Origin: Undaria pinnatifida
Lineage: Eukaryota > Sar > Phaeophyceae > Laminariales > Alariaceae
Length of the DNA: 64,000 bases
Direction of reading: 5' to 3'
NCBI GenBank assembly: GCA_012845835.1
Contig: JABAKD010000030.1
Span: 12,193,580 to 12,257,579, forward strand
Shown here: in pieces, positions 1 through 13,000 of the stretch
Position numbering within the stretch: the first letter of the stretch is position 1
Layout: every line of letters begins with the position of its first letter
Translations under genes and position numbers: made by a program
The notes under the pieces: model-generated
What the model was told of the DNA's origin: nothing
Databases searched by the model: none
Seen by the model: only the letters and a program-made list of their open reading frames with translations

Positions 1-296
1 AACTGCGCGCGTGGGGAGAGGGGGTCGAAGAGTTAGAAACGCTCAAGTCCACAGCGTCAACACCGAAAAGAAAAAGCTGCTCTTCGTCATGCCCCCTCTA
101 GCCTTTGTTGCCTGGCATATATTTTTCGCTGTCATGGCCGATCGGCGCCTCCCAAGCTTGAAAGCGGTCCCCAGGAGCGTCACGTACGTTCCGCCGCAAG
201 AGCGCGAACAAAAAACGACCGACACAGCCGGCACCCAGGCTATCGCCCCTCCCTCCCGTTTCCTCCCTACCCTACCCTATCCTAGTCCACAACGAA

Positions 297-1022
297 TCAA
301 ACAAACGTCAGCGTTACCGTGTCGCCCAACCCGCTCTCCAGCGCCGGCAGCACCGCGGCAGCCCAGCCCTCCCCCTGCCCAAACGGCAGCGGGGCGAAAG
401 ATCGGTACGCGGCCGGCGACACGTCGAAACCGTTAACGTGGGTCAAAATTGAGCCCTCCCCGACAGGCAGCCCCGCCTCCGCACAAGGCGAAGCATCTGC
501 CGCAGCAACCGTAACCCAAGAGCCCATCGGCCCCGCCCCCTTCGCCTCCACGTGCGTGAGCCCCAGCTTCTCAGACGTGGACTGTTTCGGAAGCGATACG
601 GTCCGCTCATCGGGGAAGGAAAACCACAAGCGTACCGCCTGCTGGAATGTCGAAGGTCGACCTTCGAAGGTAGCCGCGTACGCCGACTTGACATTGCGTG
701 GCAATGTCACCGTCTGCATGCTCGCCACGTCCACGCGGATGCCCGCAGAGCGGAACCCGTTCACGAAGCGCTGAGCGCGTGCCATCGTCGCGTGTACGTC
801 TTCCCATTCCTCCCCCCCGTATCCTAGGCCAATAACGCCTCCACTGCTGCCGCCGCCGTTGTCGCCGTCGCCCCCCCCGGCTAGGGTTACACCTGCGCGG
901 CGCTTGAGCGCAGGCAGCCACGTGCCGACGTGCAAGTGAGGTTTCTTCGCCTCCTCCAACACCAACTCCGCAGCTACACTCGCTCTGTAAATTGGAGGCG
1001 CACGCCTGAACAGGATTTTTAC
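297..1022 (-). CDS. PDZ-like gene, last exon
   Basis: 726 nt including the stop. The acceptor AAAACAG at 1023 is chosen because it keeps phase 0 with exon 3 and reads straight into VKILFRRAPPIYRASVAAEL, completing the second PDZ-like unit. A nearer acceptor (TTTACAG at about 985) would break the frame. The exon also carries a Gly-rich linker and the third PDZ-like unit up to the stop. Confidence 0.82.
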   Translation of the reverse strand, partial: VKILFRRAPPIYRASVAAELVLEEAKKPHLHVGTWLPALKRRAGVTLAGGGDGDNGGGSSGGVIGLGYGGEEWEDVHATMARAQRFVNGFRSAGIRVDVASMQTVTLPRNVKSAYAATFEGRPSTFQQAVRLWFSFPDERTVSLPKQSTSEKLGLTHVEAKGAGPMGSWVTVAAADASPCAEAGLPVGEGSILTHVNGFDVSPAAYRSFAPLPFGQGEGWAAAVLPALESGLGDTVTLTFV

Positions 1023-4000
1023 CTGTTTTGAATGAGATATGCCGGGAGGTGGGGGGGGTACTCAATTTTGTGCATGGCCGTAGTCGTATAGACCCTCGCA
1101 TCCCTACTATGCCGAGACGGAGCACGTCGGGTTTTCACCAAACAGGCAGACATTGCTTGGGGGGGGTAGCTTATCTGTCTATAACATATCCGATACCTAT
1201 TTCAAGATCTAGGACTATCAAGAACAATCAGATCCCCATGTCATAATGTATACATCTTTTCGGACAGATAGATCCCTACTCATTTTTTCAGATGGAAAAA
1301 AAACAGGAACATCCTTAACAATCAGCAAATCTATTTTCAGAAGAAAAAAATTAGGAGCATCCTTAACAATCAGCAATCATGGTACATACTCACCGCCTCG
1401 TGCTCAGCAGCGGCAGCCTCCAACACCTTCCGTACATGCTGCACGCTCTTTCCTTCCACGCTCTGCCCCGCCACCCTCAACAACACAGCACCGGGTGACA
1501 ACACCTCTACCGCGCCCCCAGCTCCCTGCCCCCCCCCCCCCCCGTCAACCGGGATAGCCGCCGTCCCCGCGGTCGAAACGCCACCCTCTTCCGGGAAAAC
1601 CAAAGCAGAGGCATAGTCCTCCCGTACCCTAGCCACGACCACCCCGAGGCCACCCACCATCTCCGCCATGGCGAAAGGGAGGCCTTCCACGCTAGCCTCC
1701 CTAGCGGCAAACGTTAGCACGAACGCATCAGACGCGCCTGCAGCCGTGGAACTCCCGCCGGCGCCGGACGCAGAGCCGCCAACGTCAAACCCGTCGCGCA
1801 CGGCGCTCAACCCAGGTTCCTTGACCTGAAACAGGTTCCCGAACCCCGCAGCCATGGCCTTCATGCGGTTGCGGAACGCCTCGCCTCCCGCCCCTGCAGC
1901 GTGCGCGTCTTCCTGTCGTAGCGTCGTCTTTTCGCGGAATCTAACGACCAGAGGGAACGCTCCACCTCCCTCCGCTGCATCCGACAGATCGACTGATGGT
2001 TCTCCCTCCCCCTCCCCCTCTCCTTGGGCTTTGGTCGATCCAAACCCAACCCCCAGGACACGAGCGACGACGTCTTTTACCTCTGCATCAACCACCGACT
2101 GCCCCGCTACCGCGATAACGACGGCGCCGGACGGCGGGATCTTGTCTGCTTCCGTAGCGGGCAGGGGGGCGGCGGCAGAACTAGCACCAGTAGGGGTCTC
2201 GCCACCAATATCGGCCACAGGCCCACCGGCCTCCCGCTTTACCACCGCCCCTTTGCCGTCAGGGCCTGCCACGATAGAAAACTCCGGTTTGCTGGTGAAA
2301 GTAACGTCGTATTCTTGGAAATACTCCAGGGCTTCCTTGGGCGCAGCCGGTGGGGAGGTGGCGGGCGGGGCTGGCGGCGCCGCCACCTTGACCTGCGTCG
2401 ACCCCACCTCGCCAGGTTGGCCTGCCCCCTCTCCCGGGAGATCATCAATCTTGGGTGTGCCGCCGGTGGCTGTTGCTGTGGCCTTGCTGTGGTCTTGCAT
2501 GATGCTCCCCAGCGCTGCGAACTTCTCGCCGACCCCCGCGCCTAGCTTGCTGAAGCGGTCCTTGAAGGTCGTTTCTGGCGGCTTGTTGGGGTCCTGCAGG
2601 GTCACAATGTACGCAGGCGTCGCGATAGAATGGCGCGAGCGGGGGGGGGGGGGGGGGGGGTTGATGTGGGAGAGTGTTATGGGTGAACGAAGAACAGGCC
2701 CCTTGCTGTTCGTACCAGTTGGTCAACCTGCTTCCCGGGTGACGGCGCGATCCGCACAACACTACAAATGCAGCTTGTAGATCGACGGGTAATACATTTG
2801 CCAATTAAACGTCCGGTTCAGGGAGGAGATCTGTGTTAGGGTAGTTCACAAGTACTGGTGGCTGATTGTTTTCGGGATTCGGGGACACCATCCCCACACG
2901 CCACAGGGTCATGGGCGAACGCGTCAGTCTCTGCCGAACAAGGGGTTACGATACTCTTTGCGGTCAGCTGACACTCTTGACAAAAAAGCCGGCCACGCGC
3001 CAACGTTAGCGCCATGTCCATCATGCTACTGCGGTAGTGTAGGCGGTATTTGGGAAGAGCAGTGCCCTTTACTGGACTCTGGCTGCATCTTACGTAAGAA
3101 GGACGAAGTCGATGCGGATAAACCAAACGGAAAGAGCGTGGTTGTCCCTATTTCGAGCAAGAAGACCCGCCAACGCGAGGCGCACCGTTGAAAACGAGAA
3201 CAATACGTCCGTTTCTGTTTTTAGTTTTGGGTGCTCGAGCAAAAACTTCCCGTGACAATCTGTTAGATTTCCCTACTGCATTTTGATCAATGCGGCATGT
3301 TTGCCGACATCCCACTGACATGTCTGCCCACATCCCACTCGTAAGGGTTGGTGATGCAGGTATCACATCAATAGTAACACCAGGGAAACGTTACGGCCTG
3401 TTCGAGCGGAAGGCACACGCGTCAGGACCAAAACGCGCGCGCTGTCGTGGACATTGGAGGTCCTTGGAGTGTCACATATGGCAAAGTCTCAGCGTGTTAA
3501 AGCGCTACCTCGACCTTCAGTTCGCTAAGCAGATAGTTATAGTATGTAGAACATCAAGCTGCGCAGGACCAGGAGGCGCTAGACAGTGGCTGCGCAGTCA
3601 ATGCCATCAAGGTTTTCGCGCATTTGCCAGTGTCTCACAAAAACCCGGCATCTATGACAGAGGCTATATGACGCGGACCACAGAAAGGCCACAATAATCA
3701 GTTTTGGTATCGCGAGCGGGGAGGACGTGCGCACACCTGCTGTTTACCGTACGAGCGTCGGCGATCTAAAGCGCCGGAAAAACGAGAACGTAATTTTACG
3801 CTCCAGTTGGGAGTGCGGTTGTATGCGTCCGAAACGAAAACAATCAGGGGGGCTGCAAATATGGCTCGTCGAGCAAGTAATAACGGAGCATGTTGAGTGC
3901 GGGTAATCTAGAGAGTACTCTGTTCAGAAATAACCGTGTGTTGTGCGATGGGTGCATCACGTGCACCGATTCAAAACATCTCAAGCCTTGGCTACAAAAT

Positions 4001-7000
4001 AGCATACTACTGTAGTTTTTCTCACCATGCAGGGTCTGACACACGCCATGCGTGAGTAGTATTAATACTACTATTAAAGTATTAATACTATTAGCACGGT
4101 AAAGGCGCACTTTTTCTTTTTTTCTCTTTTTTGTTCATCCCTTCAACACAGCAGTAGAGCTTCCCACTTTTTCGAGACGGTGGTTGACGCACACTGTACG
4201 AGACGACACGAGACGACACGACACGACACGACACGACACGAGACGACACGAGACGACACGAGACGACACGACACGACACGACACGACACTGTACGACACG
4301 ACACGACACGACACGACACGACACGACACGACACTGTACGACACGACACTGTACGACACGACACTGTACGACACGACACTGTACGACACGACACTGTACG
4401 ACACGACACTGTACGACACGACACGACACGACACGACACGACACGACACGACACGACACGACACGACACGACACGACACGACACGACACGACACGAGACG
4501 AAGGGGGTTCACCCTACAATGGTCGGTTGGTGGCGTTCCATTCGGTTAGGGTTAGGGTTATGGGTAATAGGGTTATAGGGTTATAGGGTTACATAATTTA
4601 AAGAGTACGATGTCAAACCATTTTCTCGAAAAAGCGGCATGTAGATACCTTCTATAGGCTGGTTCACGTTAAAGCCCCGAAATTTTCTCGCAATATGTAG
4701 TCAAAGGGTGTGTATTTGGTATCATGCTGACCCCCATGACCAGTGTAAGAGGGTGGCATGGTGACATCGCCAGTTTTGTTTTTAACGGCCTCGGGCTGTC
4801 TATACGAGCGAAACTCGTATCGACCAATTACAGGCCTTCAATTTCTTAAACAACATCCAGGCTTTCTCCAAGCGCAGGCGAAATAAACAATTGCGATGCA
4901 TTTCGCATTAACCAGATTGAGGTACTCCGAGGGACGTCTGCAGAAATTTTCGCGCAAAAAATCGAAGATCTGATTTGCCTATTAAGTCCGTGCACAACTC
5001 AAAATCCTAAATTTCCCAGCACAAATGACAACTTTTCTCTGCACACAGGTGGCAAATCCGAAATCCGAAAGTACCCGCAAACGTCCTGTTTACAGGTGCA
5101 TCGCGTGACGGAGTTTTTTTTTCTTTCTTTCTCTTTGACTTTTTATCTTCGATAAACCGGAAAAAAAAAAAATTGTTTTTCCAGATGTGTATTGTTGGTC
5201 AATGCCAAAAAAACTCGACGGTTTTGAACAGATTTCGGAATTTGCCAGGTGGGTATATTTATCTTCAGAAAATATTCGAAATTGACGGAGATATCGCGGA
5301 AAAATTTGATCCAGAGGGTCAACTTGTTTTGTTTTATACGCGATAACCAACCGACCGATTTCAAAATCGAGTGCGGCAAACGATTCCTCTCATCAATCCC
5401 CAGGTGGGTACATTTGGTTTTTGCTGGGGAAAATCTGGTCCTCGAGATACTCGCATTTTTGTTGTTCCGCACCATGAGGCGACCCTTTCTTTCGCTGGGT
5501 GCACAACACAACAACCGCACACGCGGCAGCCCGAACAACACAAAACACGTACGCAAGCACCATGGTGAAGCCCAAGGGACGGGATGAGAAGAAATTCGGC
5601 AATCGCGGAGCCGATGGCCGGGCGGTTTCTAAGAAGCGGAAGCCGGCGCAGCAACATGATCTTTCATCACCCGGCGCAGGTGATGCACCCTTCGATGGCC
5701 ACGTCGGCGCGGATTTGATGGACGTGGATGAGGAGGAAGGGAAGGTGGCAGACGAGGACGCCAACGACGAGGAGTGAAGCGCTCGAGAAGAATGCGCCCA
5801 GTCTTGAATCTTTTCAGAAGGCATGGGGAAAACTGAGGCTGCCGAGAAGGCTGTGCTTGGGTTCGTTGGGTCTGAGGTGCTCTTTCAGCGAGCCGATGTT
5901 TATATACATTGGTTCTGTGCAATGCCAAGTGGTTTTTGCGCTGCTGCTGTATGGTTGTATCTTATGGATATGATCACTATACCAATATATTTTGCTACAT
6001 ACATGGTGGTGACATTGTGTGGCGATATGGCCGTGGCACAAGCGGTTGCCGAGCGGCACCTGGACGTGCATAAGCAATTAATGAACGGAAATGCAAGCCT
6101 CATGGCGAAAAAAAAAATTGCGTATGCAGCTGGCAAACCGGGGGAGGTATCCAGCATCACCTGGCCAACCCCGGGATAATTTCGCCCCTCTTCCCCCGAA
6201 AAGCACACTGCTCTACTCGAGTATAGTATATATTGATCACCTCGGGTAGTCGTATGTATATATTGATATTATATATGTATGCAATATATCGTCCATACAT
6301 CGGAGTATTTATTAGATGGGAAATATATTTATTGTGTGGATGATAATATATATCAGTTATTATAATATTATATATATTACATGGATGTGTGTTTAGCGTG
6401 TGTAGGGTGAGTTATACCGCGGCTCGGGTGAATAAAATAATACCTACGCCAACTTCGACATATCTTCCGGCCAACTCGGCACAATTTCGGGAGATTTTGA
6501 GACAATTTTCGCCGAAAATGTTGCATTTTCTCCAGCGCACAAAAACTCTACGGATTTCGACGTATCTAGACACGGCGATCACGAATATCTTAGTTTCAAC
6601 TTTCAACTTTTGTTTTTGCAGAGGTTATGACCGAAAACGTGATTGGCCAAATTGCCCTGCACGGACCGTATGTTAACATTAAAAGTAGAATCTAGCGAAA
6701 AACAGGATCCTCCACAAAAGCCAAGCCATTTGAAGCAAATACCGTATCTTACGCATTTTGTACACATAAAATTTCAAAAGTCCACGCCGTTTTCGAGATA
6801 TACACCCTGAATTTTTGCACACGTGTTCGACATGCCCATCCCGAGGCCTGACCTCAAGCGGGTTTTCTCTTTCTTTCTTTTCGCCGAAAACATTGGTCTC
6901 AGGTGGTCCACATTTGAAAAATCAAACCCGAGGAAAAATCAGGCAACATATATATATATTCCCCCCCCCCCCCCCCCCCTCCCGCCCCCCTCCAAACCCG

Positions 7001-7031
7001 CTCGCTTTTGATCAAAACCGGGCCTCCCCCT

Positions 7032-7062
<31 letters not shown>

Positions 7063-10000
7063 CCACAGCTGTCAGATTTTGTCCCCCTCAGAAACGGGTT
7101 TTATAGTTTCCGCGCACAGACTGACTAAAATCATCCTGTTGACCCTGATAGCTACACTGTAGCTGTAAGGGGAGTCGCCGACCTATATCCTTAATGAGGA
7201 CACACAACTCGTAATGCGCGCGATCGGAGTATCACACACAGCTTGCAAAGATGAGTTTCGACGAAATCTTCGATCTCACAGCTGGAGTGTATTTTAATTT
7301 TTATAATATATATACCCGACAGGTGAGGTCTTCGCAGCGGCACATAGAAGACGTGTGCAAATTTTCACCGTCTGAATCAAACAAACGGCGTGGACATTCG
7401 CCGGGGAATAAATTTCGGGCCTTTCACTGGAACCAACCGGTATTATCTTCGCACTCTTCTTTCCCCTTCTCCCCCTATAGACGTAACTCAGATCAGGGGT
7501 TTCTACATTTAAGCAGGCTGTTCTCCCCCCTACCCACTACGGTACGTTCCTTCGTTTTAACAAGACTCCGGCAATTTCTTCCCTCGTCGACTCGCATCGA
7601 TGGCCTCTACATCTCGCCCAAATATTTATTTCGAGTACTGTACGACTAAATTGAAAGTGCACCGAAATACCACCAAATGAACCCATGCCCTACCAAAAAA
7701 AATCACCGTGTAAAAAAGTACTGTAATCACAGCACTCCCACGGTGTTGGGCTGACATGGTTTCAGGACTCCCATCACTCACAACCAATGCTTGCCGCTTC
7801 TACCATAGTACCATGGTAGTATCATAGCAGTATCATAGCACGATAACACGCGTCCTCCAATGATTCGCAGAAGCCGTTATGGCTGTGTCGGTTTCCTGAT
7901 GCTGATGGTGCATTGCTTGTGTAGCGCATTCTGCCAATCAACCTTTACACGTGTCTTGGTTGCCTCACAAAAAGCAGAGCCATGCTGTCCTCGGAAACAA
8001 AACACGACAGGCATGCTGTCCTTGCAAACTAAAACCCGACATGTACGTACGGCCGCCCTACATATAGCTTGTGAGAGCAGGGGGCACTTTTCAATCACGC
8101 CATGAAATTATGTTTTTTTTTTGTGTGTTTGTTCCTCCCTGGGGCCTATAGGAGGAGCAGTTGGCGACGAAAATCCTTCTGTCCACTAGGACTACGTATT
8201 AATTCTATTGATTGGTGCTGCTGTTCAGAGACGAAGCGGTGATCATGTTCACATCACAGAAGAATCAATCCTGGTGGGTGCCCTGGACGATGATTTTGGG
8301 ATGTCACTCGATATTTTTCATCAATACCAGGAGGACCAAAGAAAGCATCTTATGCGCAAAGGCCTGAGTACCACCTGCGCGTACTCGGTTCCACTCCATG
8401 TCGTTGTCATGTGGAAAAATGTACCGGTCGCCGCACACGAACGTCGTATGATATGACGAAAACATCACGAACCATAAAAAAAAGCAAAGTACTCTGTAAA
8501 TGTGTAGCGGCAAAACGAGGCAGAGAGTGTACATGTACAGCATCTTCGTTGTGGGCAGGTAACAAGGGACCCACAAGTTGTATTGCAGGCAAGCCAAAAA
8601 CACCTCAATATATCATTAGCGCTTCGCGATAAATTAATCAAATTGCCCAAAGTAGGTGCGTCTATGGTGAGTAGGGGTTTCCAATGTGCATGAAGACATT
8701 TCCGGTAAGGGGATATTTTTAAGTTCTACGAAGGGTGTGTAGGTTTGCGAACGTGAGCGCGCGTGTAACGTGCAACATGCATCCATCCTTAGCTCGAGGT
8801 GCTGCTGCCGTGTCACAGTATACTGCGAAATCGCAATACAACAGCAGCAGCTGTGTTTCGGTGCGCGTTTATACTATGGTATGCTGTATATAGTTTTTGG
8901 TATACCACACTTACTTAACATCACATCTGCTAGAATAACAAACAATACCAGGCAGGTCATATAAACTGATGCATTCCTTCTACAACCGCCAGATTTGTCC
9001 CCTTGAAGGATTTATACTTTTCGCGCACAGATTGAGTTGTCCCCTCCCCCTTCCCTCGCTCCCTCTCGTTCAAACGCCCCCTCTGAAATCACAATCTGCC
9101 AGAGCAATAAACACGACCAGGCAGTTGATATCACCTCCTCATCTTTCTAGCCATCCATGCCGCTCCAATTCACGCCCCCCCCCCCCCCCCAAACGTGCCC
9201 TCCTTCCCCACCACCCGCACCATCGACTAGACCTAGCACCACGCGCATAGCAAGCCCCTACATCTATGCGACCTAAAGCTATTGAAACCCCCGGCCCCCA
9301 CTCCACCCCTTCGAACACTCCGCCCTCTCCTCACTGGTTGTACGACTTACAGGTACTTATATACATGACAAACTGATGCACTCCTTCCACCACCGTCAGA
9401 TTTGTCCCCTTAAAGGATTTATAGTTTCCGCGCACAGATTGAGTTGCCCCCCCCCGCCCCCCCCCCGCCCCCCCCCCCCTCCCCCCCCGCCCCCTCCTCC
9501 CCCCCCCCCGCTCCCTCTTGTTCAAAGCCAGGTCCCCCCGCCATTAAAAATTCCCTCCTCCCCTCCCCGGTTATACGACCTACAGGATATACTTGATAAA
9601 TTGATTCATTTCCTTCCACAGCTGTCAGATTTTGTCCCCCTCAAAAACGGTTTTAAAGTTTCCGCGCACAGATTGGTTAACATCACCCTGGAACAAGCTA
9701 CACTGCTGTAGTTGTAAGGGGAGTCGCACATCTATATCCTCAATGAGGACACACACCCCGTCATACGCGCGATCGGAGTATCACACACAGCTCGCAAAAA
9801 CGAGTTTCGACGAAATCTTCGATCTCACAGCCGGAGCGTACTTTAATTTTTAAAATATATGCACAATTCATAATTCAGAATTTTAGTTTCAACTCGTAAA
9901 AGGCGACGACAACGATTAACAAGAAACAAGAGCCAGCAGAAGGCAGGAAGCACGAACATTGTGACCGGGCGATGGCAGGCACGTCCTCCCTTCCTCGTAC

Positions 10001-13000
10001 CATACTATTAATATACATACCTCTCTGGAGAGCACGGCCTTCTCACTCTTCTTCCGCACGAAGAGGACCCTCTTCAGTCCGAAAGGCCCTCCCGCAGTCC
10101 CTTCGCCGGTCACCTCCAACTCCCCAGCGCTGTCCTGCACGTCCTCATCGTCTTCTGTCAACAGGGTCAAGGGCCAAGGGGCGGGCAAGACAGAGCGGGT
10201 TCCTCATGGCACATGCCACAGTGAAGCAATCGTCGAGATGCGCACCCCTCGATACACACGACATTCACACAGGGGGGGGGGGGTTCGGCTGTTGTTGTAA
10301 GACGATACCTGGTAATAAAATAAGCCGGTATGGCCGCCGCGGCGTTTGCGGGGGGGTTAAGGGTATGCGCTGTTCCAAGACGCGGGGACCCGAGGAGAAA
10401 GGCTGTTTGCTGTGTTTATGATGGGTGGATGGATGACCTATACGCCACCAGCTGTTCCCAGACGTGGGGACCGGACGAGAGAGGTTGCTTGCCGTGTTTG
10501 ATGCATGGATGGATGACCTATATCCCACCACCATCGTCCCTAGCATAGTAATCGCTTTTGTTGGTTGTGGATATGTTTTGCGGGATGTGGTGGTGTGGTT
10601 GCTGTCGAGACCACGTCACGATTGCTGTTATAAAGTGCTGTAGTGACGCAAGCTATGTTGTTGCGCCGCTTGCGCGTGTGCCGTAGAGAGGAAAATATCG
10701 AAAACATAAATTAATCTTGTAACACCACCAAACACGCAGGAGCCAGCACCTGGTCGTCAAAGGACCCACGCATAAACCGCGCAGGAAGGAGTAGGCCGTA
10801 CCAATCATGTCACTGGCAGCACTCACACATATGTACGGACAGTATAATTCCATCAAAGTCTGGGTCGTATAATTATTATCAACTGCCTCCGGTACGCAGG
10901 CCACCCACCTCGAGGAGAATCGAGGCACATCAATAATCCCTCCTCATAAAATATGAAACCCGAAACATCCGTACACCAATTTCGGAAACCGTAGTATCAC
11001 GGAACAAGGATATCACGCCTCTGGAGAAGGGTAGACGACTGCGAGCGAGGGTGCCTTTGTCAGGGCTGTGAGTTGGCTGACTATAAGTTGCCAGCTAGTT
11101 ATTAAAGTCAGTTGCGGCGATGCCAACTATCCAACAATTTCGTGTATTTGGGTTTCTCGATTGTAGGAAGGCTTGTTTCATACGGGGCACGCTTTTCCCC
11201 GCGACAGGAGCCCAAACTCGCCGGGAACAGAGAGGCAGCTCATGGATCATTACCCCATTGCCATCGACGGTGCTGGTGCCGGTGGCAGTGCCGAAGGTGC
11301 TTGCGGCGTTGAACCCGGCCCGTCAAATGACCACGGCGGTGATGGAGCAGTTTTTTTCCGTGTGTACCTAGTATTAGTTCGTCTGGATGTTTCCTGAGGT
11401 ATTATTTCACTCCAAAGTTATTGGAACCAGCTCCTCCAGTGACCACGGACTCGATTTTTGCGCTGAGATAATGTGACAACTACAGCAGTGAATATTTCAT
11501 TACCTGCCGTACGAGTATGTACAGGTACGACGACAATGAGTACCAAACATTGAGGGACCTCCAAACCGGGTCGGTGTATCCATGTTTCTGGCATGTCGAT
11601 CTACCAGGTATGATATGCCTTTACAGACCAATACGACATTGTTAATTCACTTGTTTCTTATATATAAACCAGTGCGAAACTAGGCCGTTTTGTCGTACTT
11701 TTTGCGTACAAAAATACCTGGTAAGCCAAGTAGCGTTTTTTGTCTCCGGCGGCGCCTTCAGCGCGATCCTCCGGAGCCGCCTCCGGCGGGCCCTCTGGAG
11801 GCGCCTCCAGCGGGACCTCCTCGGCCGAGGGGGGGCTTTTTGGCTCGCTTCGCTAGCCTGACTTTACTTTAGTCGACTACGTAGTTGGCTGGCTGTCGCC
11901 AGCCAACTAGTCGAATGGAGTCAGTAAGTTAGTTGACTTCGCCAGCCAACTAATAACTAGGCGGGAATTCCAGCCAACTCACAGCCCTAGTAGTCACAGA
12001 CGACGAGACATAAAAAACGCAGCAACAAAGCAGATAACACCTCAATGGTCCTACACCTACTTCAGCAGTAGGGGCATTCGAAACCCAATATGGTTGCTGC
12101 CCCCGATGTTGATTGGATAGCGTCATCTGCTGTGTTGCTACTAATAGTTGCTGCCTATCTGTTGTGCTTTGTCTTCATTTTCGTCGTGCTGTCCTGTTTA
12201 CCTTTTTTTTTCCAATTGCTCTTTCCTTGTTTTCGGTTTTCTTTTTCATTATTCCATTATTTTTTGACGCGAACAGTCCGGGTGTCTGTTGTTCTTTGTT
12301 TTCATTTTCGTGGCGCCGTCCTGTTTCCCGGTTTCTTTCCAATTGTTCTTTCCTTGTTTTTGGCTTTCTTTTTCATCATTCCATTGTTGTTTGACGCGAA
12401 CAGTCCGGTGTCTGTTGTGCTTTGGTTTCATTTTTGTCGTGCCTTCCTGCTTTCCTGTTTCTTTCCAATTGCTCTTTCCTTCTTTTAGGTTTTCTTTTTC
12501 ATTATTTGTTTTTTGACGCTAACAGACCAGTGTGCTGGCTTGCAAATTTTGTTTTTGCCCTAGTACTCATCGCAGTTGGCCTTGCATGGCCAAATCATCT
12601 TGCCGCACTTGAAATGCGTATCTCTGTCTCGTAGTTTGTGGCCACAGAGCTCGTCTCTCTGTAAGGCATCACGGACACTGGTTGTATTGAATGTGGATGG
12701 GTGGAAATACCTGATTAATGCGAAGAACAAAGCAGATGACACCACCCAGCCGGCATCGGGGCAGCACCCAAACTGGGTTCCGAATGCGACCACTATTAAT
12801 AGAGGGTTAGGAGCATTGCCTGTTCTGTGCTCTACTTAGTGTATCTTCGACAGCGGTGTCCATATCGACATCAGCGCCTCAATAGCCCCCAAGAACGCCA
12901 AAAAATAAAGACGGACAGGACCAACGAAGGCACGCAGATGGGGAAAAACGAAAAAAAGGGATTGCAGCAAAAAGGGGAAAAACAATTCAGCGAGAACCCG

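Noticed and set aside
4180-4578. Long open frames on both strands across the ACGAC array
   Set aside because: A stop-free 5-bp unit keeps several frames open; the peptides are pure repeats.
11061-11989. Target-site duplication for this hAT-like copy
   Set aside because: Flanking 8-mers (GCCTTTGT and GTAGTCAC) do not match, so only the inverted ends support the call.
12090-12516. Hydrophobic Phe/Leu-rich frames as a multi-pass membrane protein
   Set aside because: Three tandem copies of a T-rich repeat unit in different frames, also present in other family R copies.
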